Part shown: piece by piece, positions 12,001-22,239 of the stretch
Layout: every line of letters starts with the position of its first letter
Position numbering within the stretch: the first letter of the stretch is position 1
Origin: Gigantopelta aegis
Lineage: Eukaryota > Mollusca > Gastropoda > Neomphalida > Peltospiridae
Assembly: GCF_016097555.1 (NCBI RefSeq)
Contig: NC_054704.1
Span: forward strand, 48,057,827 to 48,121,826
DNA: 64,000 nucleotides
Direction of reading: 5' to 3'
Position numbers and translations under genes: made by a program
Notes under the pieces: model-generated
Databases searched by the model: none
Seen by the model: the letters and a program-made list of their open reading frames with translations, nothing else
Told to the model about the DNA's origin: nothing

Positions 12001-13870
12001 AATGAAATTACAACTGATTCCAACACTGTTGTTTATACAAAAATATATATAGTAAATTCTAAAATGGGCATCTATTTAGTATTCACCAAATTGTCCAATA
12101 TGCTATTTGAGTCAATCCGTATTTAGCAGTTATCTGTTTACAAGAACACTTGTACATATACAGAGCTAGCTCTGGGTGAGCTGAAAATTTCGCCAAATTA
12201 TCTATTAAACTTGTAAAAGTCCAGGGCCCCGTTCCACGAAGCGATCGTAGCACTAAGATCACCGTAAATGCATACGGTAGTTATGAACTTACAGTAATCT
12301 TAGTGCTAAGATCGCTTTCTGGAACGAGGCCCAGAAACCCAGTTGTTTTTTAACAAAATATCCATTATTACCTAAAATTATTTTGCCAAATCAAAATAAA
12401 ATTTACCAAATGCTTTTAAAATTTGCTATTGGCGAATTTGGCAAGTGTCACGAGACAGCCCTGTATGTAGCTTTATCGGTCTGTTCTCGGTTTTAGGAAG
12501 GAAGCGAAGAAGCTCTTTGAAAATTCCACCTTCCTCAGCCAAACGGAGGTCTCGACATCGGAGTGTCAAGTTCTCTGATTCTTCACCCCTTCCCGAGGGT
12601 CAGCGTGTTGGTTTACCGTGTACACCATTCAACCGGGATTCTCTTGGTATGTGCACCATGTATTTAGACTACTAGCCGGAAAATTACTTATAAAAGATCA
12701 GAATAATTTAAAAACATTTTGCAATTGTGTATCTTGGTGTGTGTTTTTACATTTTTATTATTGATGTTATTATTATTTTAATATTCAGTTTAATATCTAA
12801 AATATAAGATTGTAAGATAATATTTGCTAATACATATTTAACTGATTTGATACTTGAAATTTTAACACATTATTATTGCTAATGCAATAGTTTTTTAACC
12901 ACAGATCCGTATTATTTTGTTTCAAGTTGTCTTGTTATTTTCTTGAAACAAAATATCGATTTGACCCATTTTGTTTTGGCTGATTTACATATTTTGTTTT
13001 GCTACTACATTACAGCAACATTGGTAAAATTTGTGTTTTTTCCCTTTCATATAATAGTTGCAAGAGCTCGGGTGTCAAAAGGTGATTTGTTAATTGACCT
13101 TCCTGCTGAAACCAGTGATTCTGAAATTACAGGACAGTCTTGTGAGCCCAGTAGAATGGGTGTAAGTGATTTATGCCTTCTCGTTTAGTAACTGTTACAC
13201 CAGAGATCTGTTAGATATACCCAAGGCATAAGCTGGATTAAATATACTGTCTTGTTGGAAAGTATGGCAAAGCCGTTAATAAAATATGCTTAGTTTTTAA
13301 AATGACTTTTTCTTTGATTTATTACAGAATATATTGATAAATTCAGTTTCATGTAGGACAATCAATAGCTAGCTTAAAGTATAGCTACAATATTTATAAT
13401 ACAGCATGTGTAGAGTAATACCCATGTTGCATAATGTGTCGTCATTTGGGTTCTGTCCATATAACATTTTAATAAATCTATAAACAAAATAACATTGATT
13501 GTGCTTTGTAGAATTTTGCTCATTTTTTTAGTTATCCCATAATGTAATTTTTGCTCATAGCTTAAAAAAAATATTTGCTCCAATTTCTTATTTCAAAGTT
13601 TATGTGACCCAGTAAAGTAATTTCTTCCTTGAAAAAAATTAAAAAATTGACAGCTGAAACTTTTTGCATCTGTTTAGTGAAAAAACCTGAATCATTTTAA
13701 AACAGCATATCCTTTGGCATGTGTAGTTTTACTTTGCCAAGTTTTACTTTTAAAAACTAATGTGTGTATTGTTTTATTTTCAGAGGCCAAGTCTGCTTTT
13801 CACTCCTGATAAAAGAGATGTCACTGTATGCTCTTCCAAAGAAAACCTGATAAACTTCTCTCCATTGTGA
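1..13870 (+). CDS. DLGAP5: DLGAP5/HURP-like spindle protein, 12 exons, 5' partial
   Basis: Exons: <1-616, 2490-2560, 3629-3757, 4241-4396, 5228-5388, 8190-8285, 8583-8778, 9709-10054, 11458-11594, 12497-12646, 13058-13161 and 13784-13870 (stop TGA). Every junction is GT-AG and phases agree; from base 3 they sum to 2247 nt (748 residues plus stop). The frame is open at the window edge, so the N-terminus lies upstream. Exons 4-6 carry the GKAP/DLGAP domain, with GQIRTVIGQAQLLIDQRFKQ, GLVDDCEFKRGEKETTCTDL and GFWDMIFFQVEDVDKKFEQL. The rest is basic, low-complexity and Ser/Thr/Pro-rich with SPVKSP-type proline-directed sites, two KEN motifs (9975-9983 and 13838-13846) and C-terminal LINFSPL. Family knowledge: DLGAP5 is a microtubule-binding, Aurora A-regulated spindle assembly factor degraded through APC/C. 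The KEN motifs and the short tail after GKAP favour DLGAP5 over neuronal DLGAP1-4; this paralogue choice is inference. Confidence 0.83.
1011..1610. repeat. 27-bp minisatellite in DLGAP5 intron
   Basis: About 22 units of the 27-mer built on ACTGACACTGTTGTCACTGT plus CATTATC, with ATT/ACT and CTG/ATG variants and some 18-bp short units. The period is a multiple of three and lacks stops in several frames, so long ORFs appear on both strands. It lies between the exons ending at 616 and starting at 2490. Confidence 0.95.
2719..3013 (+). mobile_element. tRNA-derived SINE, C-type tail
   Basis: Head 'agttagctcagtccggtgag' resembles a tRNA A box and 'gatcgaacc' a degenerate B box. The shared SINE core (accagtgcaccacaactgg, aaagatcccttgctgc) follows, then the C tail ending 'gtgtcgttaaacaaaacaaa'. 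Flanked by a probable tttaacat duplication. Confidence 0.85.
3273..3324. repeat. 26-bp tandem duplication
   Basis: Two perfect adjacent copies of a 26-mer starting aaacaaatatttctttcc, in the intron before the exon at 3629. Confidence 0.9.
4453..4866. mobile_element. Non-autonomous DNA transposon with nested MITE
   Basis: Ends are imperfect inverted repeats: CAGTGATAGAAATAAGCA on the left and, read on the other strand, CAGTGTTCAAAATAAGCA on the right. Flanks show atata on both sides (5-bp candidate duplication in low-complexity DNA). Internal text repeats 'acttgtc' and 'ggacaa' motifs. It lies 56 bp downstream of the donor at 4397 and encodes nothing visible. Confidence 0.65.
4603..4759. mobile_element. 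Pogo-like MITE, TA-flanked, nested
   Basis: 157 bp. Left end CAGTGAAACTCCTAAACTGG; the right end reads CAGTGAAACCTCTCAAAACT on the opposite strand. TA dinucleotides at 4601-4602 and 4760-4761 are the probable target duplication. A relative with matching ends lies at 58,104-58,264. Pogo/Tigger assignment rests on the CAGTG-AAACCTC end and TA target; it is inference. Confidence 0.75.
5408..6078. mobile_element. piggyBac-like MITE with TTAA target duplication
   Basis: TTAA at 5404-5407 and 6079-6082 flanks a 671-bp segment. Ends are CCTTTAGACTATTGGA and, on the opposite strand, CCTTCTGATTACTGCA. TTAA duplication with CC(Y)T ends is typical of piggyBac-derived MITEs. There is no transposase. The element begins 19 bp after the end of the DLGAP5 exon at 5388. 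Confidence 0.6.
6379..6527. mobile_element. Small CAG...CTG-ended MITE
   Basis: 149 bp. Inverted ends CAGGGCTAGTTCTG and (opposite strand) CAGGGCTAGCTCTG; a perfect 5-bp ggttg flanks it at 6374-6378 and 6528-6532. Inside, an 'aaaacagagctattttccat' unit is duplicated. Same family as the element at 12,161. Confidence 0.75.
6533..8005. other. DLGAP5 intron, no feature recognised
   Basis: AT-rich intron sequence. I see no coding exon, clear repeat family or structural RNA here. Confidence 0.5.
8006..8081. repeat. Perfect 22-bp inverted repeat (hairpin)
   Basis: Arms 8006-8027 and 8060-8081 are exact reverse complements (core ggttcatgcaagtatgaa) around a 32-nt loop. The left arm is itself nearly palindromic (ggttcat...atgaacc). 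It sits about 110 bp before the exon at 8190. A ~40-bp direct repeat with 'atgtattgaatacagtgtta' follows at about 8105-8165. Confidence 0.9.
9198..9597 (+). mobile_element. SINE, A type (full length)
   Basis: tRNA-like head with 'ggcctcagtggcgtcgtgg' and B-box-like 'gggttcggatccc', then the shared core, then the tail ending 'cattaaataaaacatttc' with a (TTTC)n run. Flanked by near-matching tattaatatatca / tattactatatca, a probable duplication. It lies 110 bp before the DLGAP5 exon at 9709. Confidence 0.92.
10158..10470 (-). mobile_element. SINE, B-type head with C-type tail
   Basis: The minus strand begins with a 'gtagtacagtgg' A-box-like segment, then 'gaatcgatcc' B-box-like sequence, the core with aaaagatctcctgct, and ends in the C tail 'gtgtcattaaacaaaac'. 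It lies in a DLGAP5 intron. Confidence 0.85.
10685..10800. repeat. Poly(T) and (ATT)n microsatellite
   Basis: A run of about 26 T is followed by about 60 bp of ATT/AAT repeats and a short (GTA)n. Low complexity within an intron. Confidence 0.95.
11297..11309. repeat. Poly(G) tract
   Basis: Thirteen consecutive G in the intron before the exon at 11458. Similar homopolymers occur near 4170 (C), 22220 (G), 29946 (G), 38970 (G) and 49810 (C). Confidence 0.9.
12161..12463. mobile_element. CAG...CTG-ended element interrupted by a hairpin MITE
   Basis: Left end CAGAGCTAGCTCTGGGTGAG with gaaaatttcgccaaatt matches the element at 6379. The right end reads CAGGGCTGTCTCGTG on the opposite strand, with gccaaattcgcc inside. 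No clean target duplication is seen. It ends 33 bp before the DLGAP5 exon at 12,497 and carries a palindromic insertion at 12,224-12,332. Confidence 0.65.
12224..12332. mobile_element. 109-bp palindromic MITE
   Basis: Long hairpin: gggccccgttccacgaagcg at the left pairs with the right end, which reads gggcctcgttccagaaagcg on the other strand; pairing continues through 'atcgtagcactaagat'. Nested in the element at 12,161. Confidence 0.85.
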
Positions 13871-15560
13871 TTTGAATCACAGTCTGTACATTAGTGCTAA
13901 TACTGAATTCTGACATGTTTTCTAATGTGATGGATATTACTGGAAGAAATATTAAATTTCTGTCTGCATGTTATAAATATACTGAACAGTGAAAAAAAAA
14001 AGAAAAAACATCTGCATAATTCCTATATTCATTTTATTATTACACTGCATATAAGTGTATTCAGTGAGATTTTAGTTTATGAATCTGAGATGAAAGTGAA
14101 TTAGAAGAGAAAAAAAATCCAGGGAATTTTTAATATTAGTGGTATTGTGCTGGTTAGGGTCCATTCAAAGCATCAGCTGAAACCATATCGTAAGCTTTGA
14201 ACGAGGAATATGGAAACAGTTTGCCACGATTAAAAATCTGGAATTCCAAAAAACTTTTCATCTCTGATCAGTGTAGGTTATATATGGCTTGTAATAAAAC
14301 TATACTGTATTCCTGTATACATTAAATTCTAATGTATATAATGTGGATTATAAACTGGATTCTGTTTGCATGTGGAATGTCAACAAAAAAAAAGAGAGAA
14401 AAAAGAGTTATGTTTGTAGAATAAATGGTACATTAAAAATATGTTTTACCAACTTGTAGAAAGCATTACATATTGAACTTGTTTAGAGACTGTTCCATTA
14501 ATGCATTTGTCAAAAAAAGAGAAAAATCACTATTCACACACAGATGATTGGCATGTAATGTAGATAGTAATCACACTTTAAACAGGTGTTGTAAATATAT
14601 TACTTTTCCATAAATAACTAAGAGCTTGTCACATGAACTGCTGAAATATTTCAGAATCTGTTAAAAACAAAGAGATGTGTCAGTTTATTCTTCTTGAAAG
14701 CATAAGGAGACCAAATTTAATTCACTACTCAAGATGTTATTGTCTGTATAAAATACAGAGATAATGTATGTCACATTATGTGGGAGTGACTGCCAGTAAT
14801 GTGATTAACTTCCCGATATGGCGAATAAAGATTTTGGTTGCAGCCAATGTTTGCTGTTACTAGTCTCCTACCCGTCTGTGTGTCTGGAATTTTGTATATA
14901 GCTTTATCAAACTGTTAAGATCAAGTTTGCCTTTCATGGTGATAACTCATTTTTCGCAAAGTTATGGTCATTGAATTTAGAGATACGAAAAAACAATTGG
15001 CCCGGCAAGGGACATGTATTGCTTTAGCAGTATTCTCAAAATGCTTGTTATTTATGTGTTTTCTTATTTTCTTTCCATCAGTATGTGTACAAAGGACTTT
15101 TTAATAGAACAAAATTCCTAAAGTTTTTTTCCCCATACGTTTTGCCCCATTATAACCGACGATGACATTAATAACTTGCTACTTAACGTAAGTGACATAG
15201 ACAGTGTATTACAGATATCACTGGATTTAAGACCAATGACTATTTATTTTCATAGGTATACATACACACACAGACAGACATTCATTTACATACATGTATA
15301 AATAGACATGGACCGTATATAACAGAAAGATGAGGCAAGACGTTTATACCGGTACATATTCACAAATTAAAGACATTTTTATTATATATTTGGTTGATTA
15401 TAATAAGTAGTCAAAGATAAAGACATTTTATGTTTGTCACTCTTTTTCTGTGCAGATTATAATAAAAGGAAAAACACTACATTTGTTTGCTTTGTTGTGA
15501 ATAGTAGGCGACCCCCTGAAGAAATGTTTCTGCCAGTCAAATTACAGAAGCGATGTTGAT
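13871..15560 (+). other. DLGAP5 3'UTR and following intergenic DNA
   Basis: AT-rich sequence with no gene after the DLGAP5 stop. AATAAA hexamers near 14,296 and at 14,824-14,829 are candidate polyadenylation signals, the second followed by a GT-rich stretch. Another AATAAA lies near 15,470. The true transcript end needs RNA data. Confidence 0.45.
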
Positions 15561-15576
15561 TTCAAATATTCACCAA

Positions 15577-16275
15577 CTGGCAAAACCACTATCTGAAACC
15601 TACTGATCACAATGCAGACGAACCACACTAATCAATAGGGGCTGTTCTGGGACAGGAATTGTCGTCACTTGATTTAGCACTTGGGATCTTCAGGGCTGCG
15701 TTCAGCCAGACAGCAGAAAAACCACTATCTGAAACCTACTGATCACAATGCAGAGGAACCACACCAATCAATAGGGGCTGTTCTGGGACAGGAATTGTCG
15801 TCACTTGATTTAGCACTTGGGATCTTCAGGGCTGCATTCAGCCAGACGGCAGCATTTGAAAAACCACTATCTGAAACCTACTGATCACAATGCAGAGGAA
15901 CCACACCAATCAATAGGGGCTGTTCTGGGACAGGAATTGTCGTCACTTGATTTAGCACTTGGGATCTTCAGGGCTGCGTTCAGCCAGACAGCAGAAAAAC
16001 CACTATCTGAAACCTACTGATCACAATGCAGACGAACCACACTAATCAATAGGGGCTGTTCTGGGACAGGAATTGTCGTCACTTGATTTAGCACTTGGGA
16101 TCTTCAGGGCTGCGTTCAGCCAGACAGCAGAAAAACCACTATCTGAAACCTACTGATCACAATGCAGAGGAACCACACCAATCAATAGGGGCTGTTCTGG
16201 GACAGGAATTGTCGTCACTTGATTTAGCACTTGGGATCTTCAGGGCTGTGTTCAGCCAGACGGCAGAAAAACGTC
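15577..16275 (+). repeat. ~137-bp tandem array, about 5 copies
   Basis: Units of 136-142 bp containing 'ggaattgtcgtcacttgatt' and 'ctgcgttcagccagac' repeat with very few differences; one unit has a catttg insertion near 15,853. Each copy gives the same meaningless ~67-residue ORF. The array runs into a 3' segment (16,275-16,400) that resembles the repeats at 55,750-56,060. Confidence 0.93.
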
Positions 16276-16400
16276 CACTACTAAGACTGGTTTATATGCT
16301 TCACGTTAAACCAAATGGTCACGTCGGGAACCAATCAAATAGTTTGTGAATGTTGGCAAAATGTTTTCTGACTGAACTTAGGGCTGCTTGGTGCAGACCT

Positions 16401-17025
16401 ACCAATTAACATTGACTACTGTTGAGTCTGCGGGTAGTTTGAAAATACACACCTGCACACACCAGCTGATGCGACAAGTCTAGTTGGGATTACACTGGAG
16501 ATTAGATCAGACTGTCACATCTACCCTGCACACACCTACCGATGTGTTAATCAACAGGTGTGTGCCAAGCACAGTGCTGCCACTCTGCATTTAAAAAAAC
16601 AGTTATTTTTCATCCACTTACCCCAACAGGGTTATACGACATTCGCTGCCTTTGCCCTACTAATGTTTGCTACTTATGATCAACCTCAAGGAATGGTGTG
16701 CACCATGTGAGGATTTGTGATTGTTGAAACACTGTTCTGCATATTTCAGTACACCGTCACTTGGTCACTGAGAGCAGCAGGATCAGAGAGCTTTACAAAC
16801 ACTCCATTCAACAAAGAACAAACCACTCTTGAAAAGACTAGCAAGCACAAATCTTAAATGGTCAAATTTAAAATTGGTTTTCTTAATTATTTTTTTCATA
16901 GTATTTCCAAGAAAAAGATGTAATACTTTTTAAAAAGTATAAAGTGGCAACACTGAAAGCATTACAAAGATTTTAGTTTGTGTAGGTCTATTACTTTAAT
17001 TTGATCCCCACTCTCCGAAAAAAAA
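16401..17025. other. Intergenic, no feature recognised
   Basis: Sequence somewhat richer in GC than its surroundings, with no open frame or family I can name. Confidence 0.4.
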
Positions 17026-17029
17026 GTTG

Positions 17030-17395
17030 TTTGACACCACTAGAGCACATTGATTTATTAACCATCGGCTATTGGATGTCGAACATTTAGTAATTCTGAT
17101 ATATAGTCTTAGAAAAGAAGCCTGCTACATTTTTCCATTAGCAGCAAAGGATCTTTTATATGCATAATCCCAAACATGTTCCAACCAGTGCGCCACAACT
17201 GGTCAAAGGCCATGGTATGTGCTTTCCTGCCTGTCGGGAAGTGCATATAGAAGATCCCTTGCTGCACAAGGAAAAATGTAGTAGTTTCCTCTGATTACTA
17301 AGAGTCAGAATTATCAAAACGTTTGACATCCAATAGCCAATCATTAATCAATGTGCTCCAGTTGTGTCATTAAAACAAACAAATATCCCAGACAA
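17030..17395. mobile_element. Head-to-head SINE foldback (C-type tails)
   Basis: The left half (17,030-17,170) is a minus-strand C tail plus core; the right half (17,174-17,395) is a plus-strand core plus C tail. Both halves lack the tRNA head and meet near 17,172, giving an inverted repeat with arms of about 145 bp. Confidence 0.85.
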
Positions 17396-18105
17396 GATAA
17401 CACATAAACAGCCTTTGATATACCAGTCATGGTGAATTGGCTGGAATGAAAAATGTGGTCCAAGGTCCCCAGCGTGGTCTAAGCTAATAGTGCATTATGA
17501 GTCTGATAAGACTCTGAATCTAGTCATCTAGGCTACCTACATTAGCCATGCAATACATCTACCGTTGTTTTAAATAGTTGGTTTTGCATATTTGTTATGC
17601 AGAACAAGAAATGTGTGAAAATGGACCACCTGTTTATTTTGAGCTTATTGAAACCACTTTATTAACAAACTAGTAATTTCACTTTTAAATTCCATCATTT
17701 TGCTACGTCCTCCAGAATTGACCAATACAGCTACTTTGGATAAACAAACTGATAATGATCAATATCCATCGAAATTATTTTTCATTTTTAAAGCTGTACA
17801 TTAATAAAACAGTCCAGGTGATATGGTCGTCTGTGGTAGAAATAACAAACCATTGTATGAAAGAGACGTTTTATTCACCATGTGCATGTTTCACTCACTG
17901 CATACATCAACAATTAATGTGTTTGTTAATCATGAAGGGTTAATAACAAGCATAATTAACTATGTACATGTACATGTTATCACAACCAATTACAGTCATA
18001 CGATGCTGTAAATACTAAAGTTATTTTTATTTGAATGTAAAATTTAACTTTTAACTAAGTGACAAATCAAACACTGAATAAAACTAACAAAGGTATAGTT
18101 CTTTA
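17396..18105. other. Intergenic, no feature recognised
   Basis: AT-rich sequence with no gene or clear repeat. Short frames around 17.8 kb show no family match by eye. Confidence 0.4.
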
Positions 18106-18190
18106 AGGGCCCACATTTTTGAAGCTATCTTAGCACTATGAAATCGTAAAACCAGCGTAGGCTATGATGTCATGGGAAGTGCCTAAAAAA
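18106..18190. repeat. One arm of a GGGCCC palindromic MITE
   Basis: The stretch gggcccacatttttgaagct with 'atcttagcactatgaaatcg' matches the left arm of the palindrome at 29,599-29,747 (aaagcaatcttagcctagga). No second arm is present. Confidence 0.65.
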
Positions 18191-19430
18191 AACCCACATC
18201 ATTTCATAGATTTCCCAAACATTTCTCTAATCACTGCTAAACAAATGGATACATGGTCAACTTTTTTGCTGAATGGCTAGCATATATAGTTACCTGCTTG
18301 GGGCGTACCCAGAGAGGAAAAAACGCCGAGGCAAACCCAGACCTGTAAAATAAATATCAGTGTCATGGGAAAAATAAAATAAATCTGGGGAAATTCCAGA
18401 TGAGGCAAGCACCTCGTCTGCCTCATGCTGGCTACACCATTGCCTGTATCAATGGAAAGTTGTGCAAATCAACCAATTTTATGTTTACCATCTGGCGGCA
18501 CAGCTGACCACATAGGTAAAACCACAATAATGGAAATCACATGACATTGTTTCACTTCAGCCTGCAGTAAATAATATAGTTTGAACACTTTATTAAAAAG
18601 TTCTACATAAATACAGAAGTTTATTCAAAATACATTTCACAAACAAACTTGCATGGGTAAAATATACATGTAACAAATTCCCCTTCAAACAACAAATCTG
18701 TGGCAAGTTATAATTTTTTTACATAGTAAATCAGTTTTCAAAGGCCATTAAAACTGCATTTGCTGCTCGACAATTTATGTTTTTTAAAACATGCTTGTGC
18801 TCCAGTAATTACATATTAAACAATATAATCATCATCATAAACATCACAATTAATGGCTTTTCTGTCTTGTGAAAAACAAAATAGCAATAAAAAAAATGTG
18901 ATGAAAATCTACTGTTAAAACATTTTCATCCACCTCCATTCATTTGCAAAAATATATTTTGGAAGACAAATACCAACAGTGTTATAACTCCACAACTAAT
19001 GAAAATACACAAAATATATACTACTTTACTAAACCAATGACATATTAGTGGACATGATTTGATATTGGGGTATCTATAAATAATTTCTCACTATTTCATA
19101 CCGGGCCACCATATAATTGTCCAGTATTGTAGGATGCCCTCTTGATCCCCTCCATCCAGCTACACCATTGACTAGAACAATCTGTAACCACATTTTTATC
19201 AATGAATAAACCCCATTACATGTACATTATATTGATTCAAAGGCAACCAATGCATTACAAACACCCACACAAAAAAGAAAACATAACAAACAAAACAAAC
19301 CCCCAACAACAAAATCCTCCAAATAAAAAATAAGTCTTAACAGTCGGCTAAAAATACTCCTTTAAATAAACACCTCATGCCAAAAACCAACTAATAAGGG
19401 CATATGGGGACTCTTTGATTTAGGGGGGCT
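18191..19430. other. Intergenic, no gene recognised
   Basis: AT-rich. TTTATT motifs near 18,590-18,620 would be AATAAA on the minus strand, so a minus-strand transcript end is conceivable, but nothing ties it to a gene. Confidence 0.35.
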
Positions 19431-19433
19431 GGA

Positions 19434-19570
19434 GGGGTTGATTTGCCCGAAATTTTCCCCAGATAAAAACTGCCCGAATTTTCCCCACTGTTTTCCCACT
19501 GTTTTGCCCGAATTTGGGGGGGGGAGGGGCAATTGCCCCCCTGTCCCCCCCCCCCGGGTCGTACACCCAT
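19434..19570. repeat. GC-homopolymer-rich repeat fragment
   Basis: Repeated 'ttgcccgaattttcccc' units, then ggggcaattgccccc and C-runs ending gtcgtacacccatg. Looks like the end of a dispersed element but has no identifiable partner in this window. Confidence 0.45.
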
Positions 19571-20232
19571 GACCACTAACATCCCCTATGTTCTAAAAGC
19601 TCTATAACTGGTGAGCATCATGTTACATGAATGAATGTTTAACAACACCTCAGCACAAAAATAAAAAAGGTTATTGGGTATCAAGCAATGGTGAAAAAAG
19701 CATGAATTGATGATGATCATCAATATAAAATTAAAAGCACAGTTACAGTGGTTAAGTTCTGTAGTTTAAAGCTTGTAGATGGATCAAAATGTATTCTAGT
19801 ACTGGCTCCAATCCAGAGTGAAAGAAATATTTTATTTAATAACATCAGTATGGTTGAAAAAAAGAAAAAAAGAGATATAAGGGATGTTGTTGGTGAGGTT
19901 GCTTTTATCCATGGTTATATGTTATCAGACATATTATGCTTAAGGACCACACAGATACCGAGAGAGAAAACCTGCTACCCAACACATGAACAACTCTTTG
20001 ATTATGTGTGGGTGATCTTTTTGAATGCTTCTATCAGAGAACTGTTCAAACACGCCTGTTGTGGGCACAATCTCTGACTTCGCCAGAGAGTTCTGTCCAT
20101 GACAGGTTCTCCGATCTTCGATTAGCAGCAAGAAATCTTTTACATGCAGCATCCCACAGACAGGGCCTTTGATACACCAGTTAAAGGAGCAATGACTGGA
20201 TGGAGAAACAGCCTAATGAACCCACCAGTGGG

Positions 20233-20885
20233 AGAGGCAGGTCGTAGCCCAGTGGTAAAGTGGGCCCATTGGGAAAGAAGAAAGAAATGTTTTATTTAAC
20301 AACGCACTCAACACATTTTATTTACGGTTATATGGCGTCTGACATATGGTTAAAGACCACATAGATTTTGAGAGGAAACCCGCATGGGCTACTCTTTCCG
20401 ATTAGCAGCAAGGGATCTTTTATTTGCACTTCCCACAGGCAGGATAGCACAAACCATGGCCTTTGTTGAACCAGTTATGGATCACTGGTCGGTGCAAGTG
20501 GTTTACACCTACCCATTTAGCCTTGCAGAGCACTCACTCAGGATTTAGAGTCAGTATCTGGATCAAAAATCCCATGCCTTGACTAGGATCTGAACCCAGT
20601 ACCTACCAACCTGTAGACCGATGGCCTAACCACGACACCACTGAGGCCCATTGGACTATTTCTCGTTCCAGCCAGTGCACCATGACTGGTATATCAAAGG
20701 TCATGGTATGTGCTATCCTGTCTGTGGGATGGTGCATATAAAAGATCCCTTGCTGCTAATCGAAAAGAGTGGCCCATGAAGTGGTGACCAGCGGGTTTCC
20801 TCTCTCCATATCTGTGTGGTCCGACACCACATAACCGTAAATAAAATGTGTTGAGTGCGTCCTTAAATAAAACATTTCCTTCCTT
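20233..20885 (+). mobile_element. SINE, B type, inserted in an older SINE
   Basis: Plus-strand SINE with 'cgtagcccagtggtaaag' head (B box region deleted), core and (TTCC) tail. The 11-bp ccaccagtggg at 20,222-20,232 and 20,886-20,896 is its target duplication. It is itself interrupted at 20,273-20,644. Confidence 0.88.
20273..20644 (-). mobile_element. SINE, A type, inserted in the B-type SINE
   Basis: Minus-strand A-type SINE from a (GAAA) tail to 'cgacaccactgag'. The 10-bp ggcccattgg at 20,263-20,272 and 20,645-20,654 is its target duplication, made from host SINE sequence. Confidence 0.92.
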
Positions 20886-21392
20886 CCACCAGTGGGGACC
20901 CATTTGAGATCAATCATGCATCAGGCAAGTACTTCTCCTCAACACAGAGAGAGTGCACAGCTCAGTGCGGATGTATCACAAGAATACACTTACTACACTC
21001 TTGCTAACTACTAGCCATTAATATCTGTTCTGGTCACACAGACCAAACAAATGAGGGGGAGGGGGAGGAGGTGCCCAGGAAATCGTGCTTGGAAAATAAC
21101 CATTAAAAAGCCATCTCATCAAGAAAATCCATTACGATATCTTCTTTGTTTTCAACGATCCTGGTATTATTACATTAATATGAAATATACCTCTCAAAGC
21201 GTGCAGTTCACTTTGTGGAGTGGTAAATGTTAAAAAATTAGGCTTTTTTACCCCAAAAGCAATGAAGAAAACATGAGACTGAGTGCAGATTTAAAAGCTT
21301 ATCATTTACAGTATCACACCTGACAATGAGGAATTCAGAGTACATCTTGATTTGAATACTGTACAAAATAATGTGGAAAGCAAAAGCCGAGA

Positions 21393-21617
21393 CCGGCCTC
21401 AGTGGTAGTAGGTTCGCAGCCTGGTGATGGCTCCCACCCAGACAGAGTTTTATTGACTCAATGGGTAGGTGTAAGACCACTACACCCTCTTCTCTCTAAC
21501 TAACCACTAACCCACTGTCCTGGACAGACAGCCCAGATAGCAGAGGTGTGCCCAGGACAGTGTGCTTGAACCTTAATTGGATGTAAGCACGAAAGTAAGT
21601 TGAATTAAACAAATGAA
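21393..21617 (+). mobile_element. SINE, D type
   Basis: Head 'ccggcctcagtgg' (internally shortened) with 'gtaggttcgcagcc' B-box-like sequence, then the D body (cactacaccctcttctctct, gacagacagcccagatag) ending near 'ttggatgtaagcacgaaagt'. Confidence 0.83.
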
Positions 21618-22239
21618 AAGCTGATGGTAAAACGGACTATTAGAAAGCATATTGTGCCGTCTGAGCAGCATTCGCTTCCTGTCTGTAATTAAAGTTAGTC
21701 TCTGGTTACCATATTATAACATCATGTAAAAATATGAAATACAAGCTCAAATTCCCTTATAAAAAAACTTGTGTGTGTTCGCTATGAACGGTTATCGTCA
21801 AAAGTATATGCTTGATTCGTCGCCTGTGCCGCCATAGCTCAGCAAAGCACAAACGACAGCATGTTGTCAGTTTCAGTTAACACATGCGTTTGCCGATTTT
21901 AAATTGTAGGGTTCGTCTCAATCTTGCACTGTACGAAGAACGTTCGGTTGAGGATACGGTACTAGTCTTTCGTTAAAACCGGTTTGATCTTGACAATGTA
22001 TTATTGACAATCGTACCTTCCTATTTCAGAATTAATATTTTATAAAGTGTTAGTAGAACTTTCAAAGTTTAGTTTGTATACTAGTAACACATTAATCATG
22101 TATATATTTTTAAAATAAAATATACTAAAGTAGACAATGAACGTTTTCACTTCTTAATTTTAAGTGTTAAAATCGACAAATTCAAATAAATATTCTTTCA
22201 TTTGGAAAAGGTAAAGTTAGGGGGGGGGGGGGGAGGTTT

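Larger units (their letters stand above)
19817..20945 (-). mobile_element. Old SINE (minus), host of nested insertions
   Basis: Diverged minus-strand SINE: tail (gaaagaaatattttattta) at 19,817, core (cgattagcagcaag) near 20,130, and head remnant at 20,897-20,945 (gatcaatcatgcatcaggca). It carries extra unrelated segments at about 19,850-19,900 and 19,985-20,118 and is split by the SINE at 20,233-20,885. Confidence 0.75.

Noticed and set aside
15681..16349. Three near-identical ORFs of 67-84 residues
   Set aside because: Each is the same frame of the 137-bp tandem repeat; no known domain.
21778..21960. CpG-richer island with a short ATG frame
   Set aside because: The frame stops after 17 codons and no downstream exon or family match is visible.
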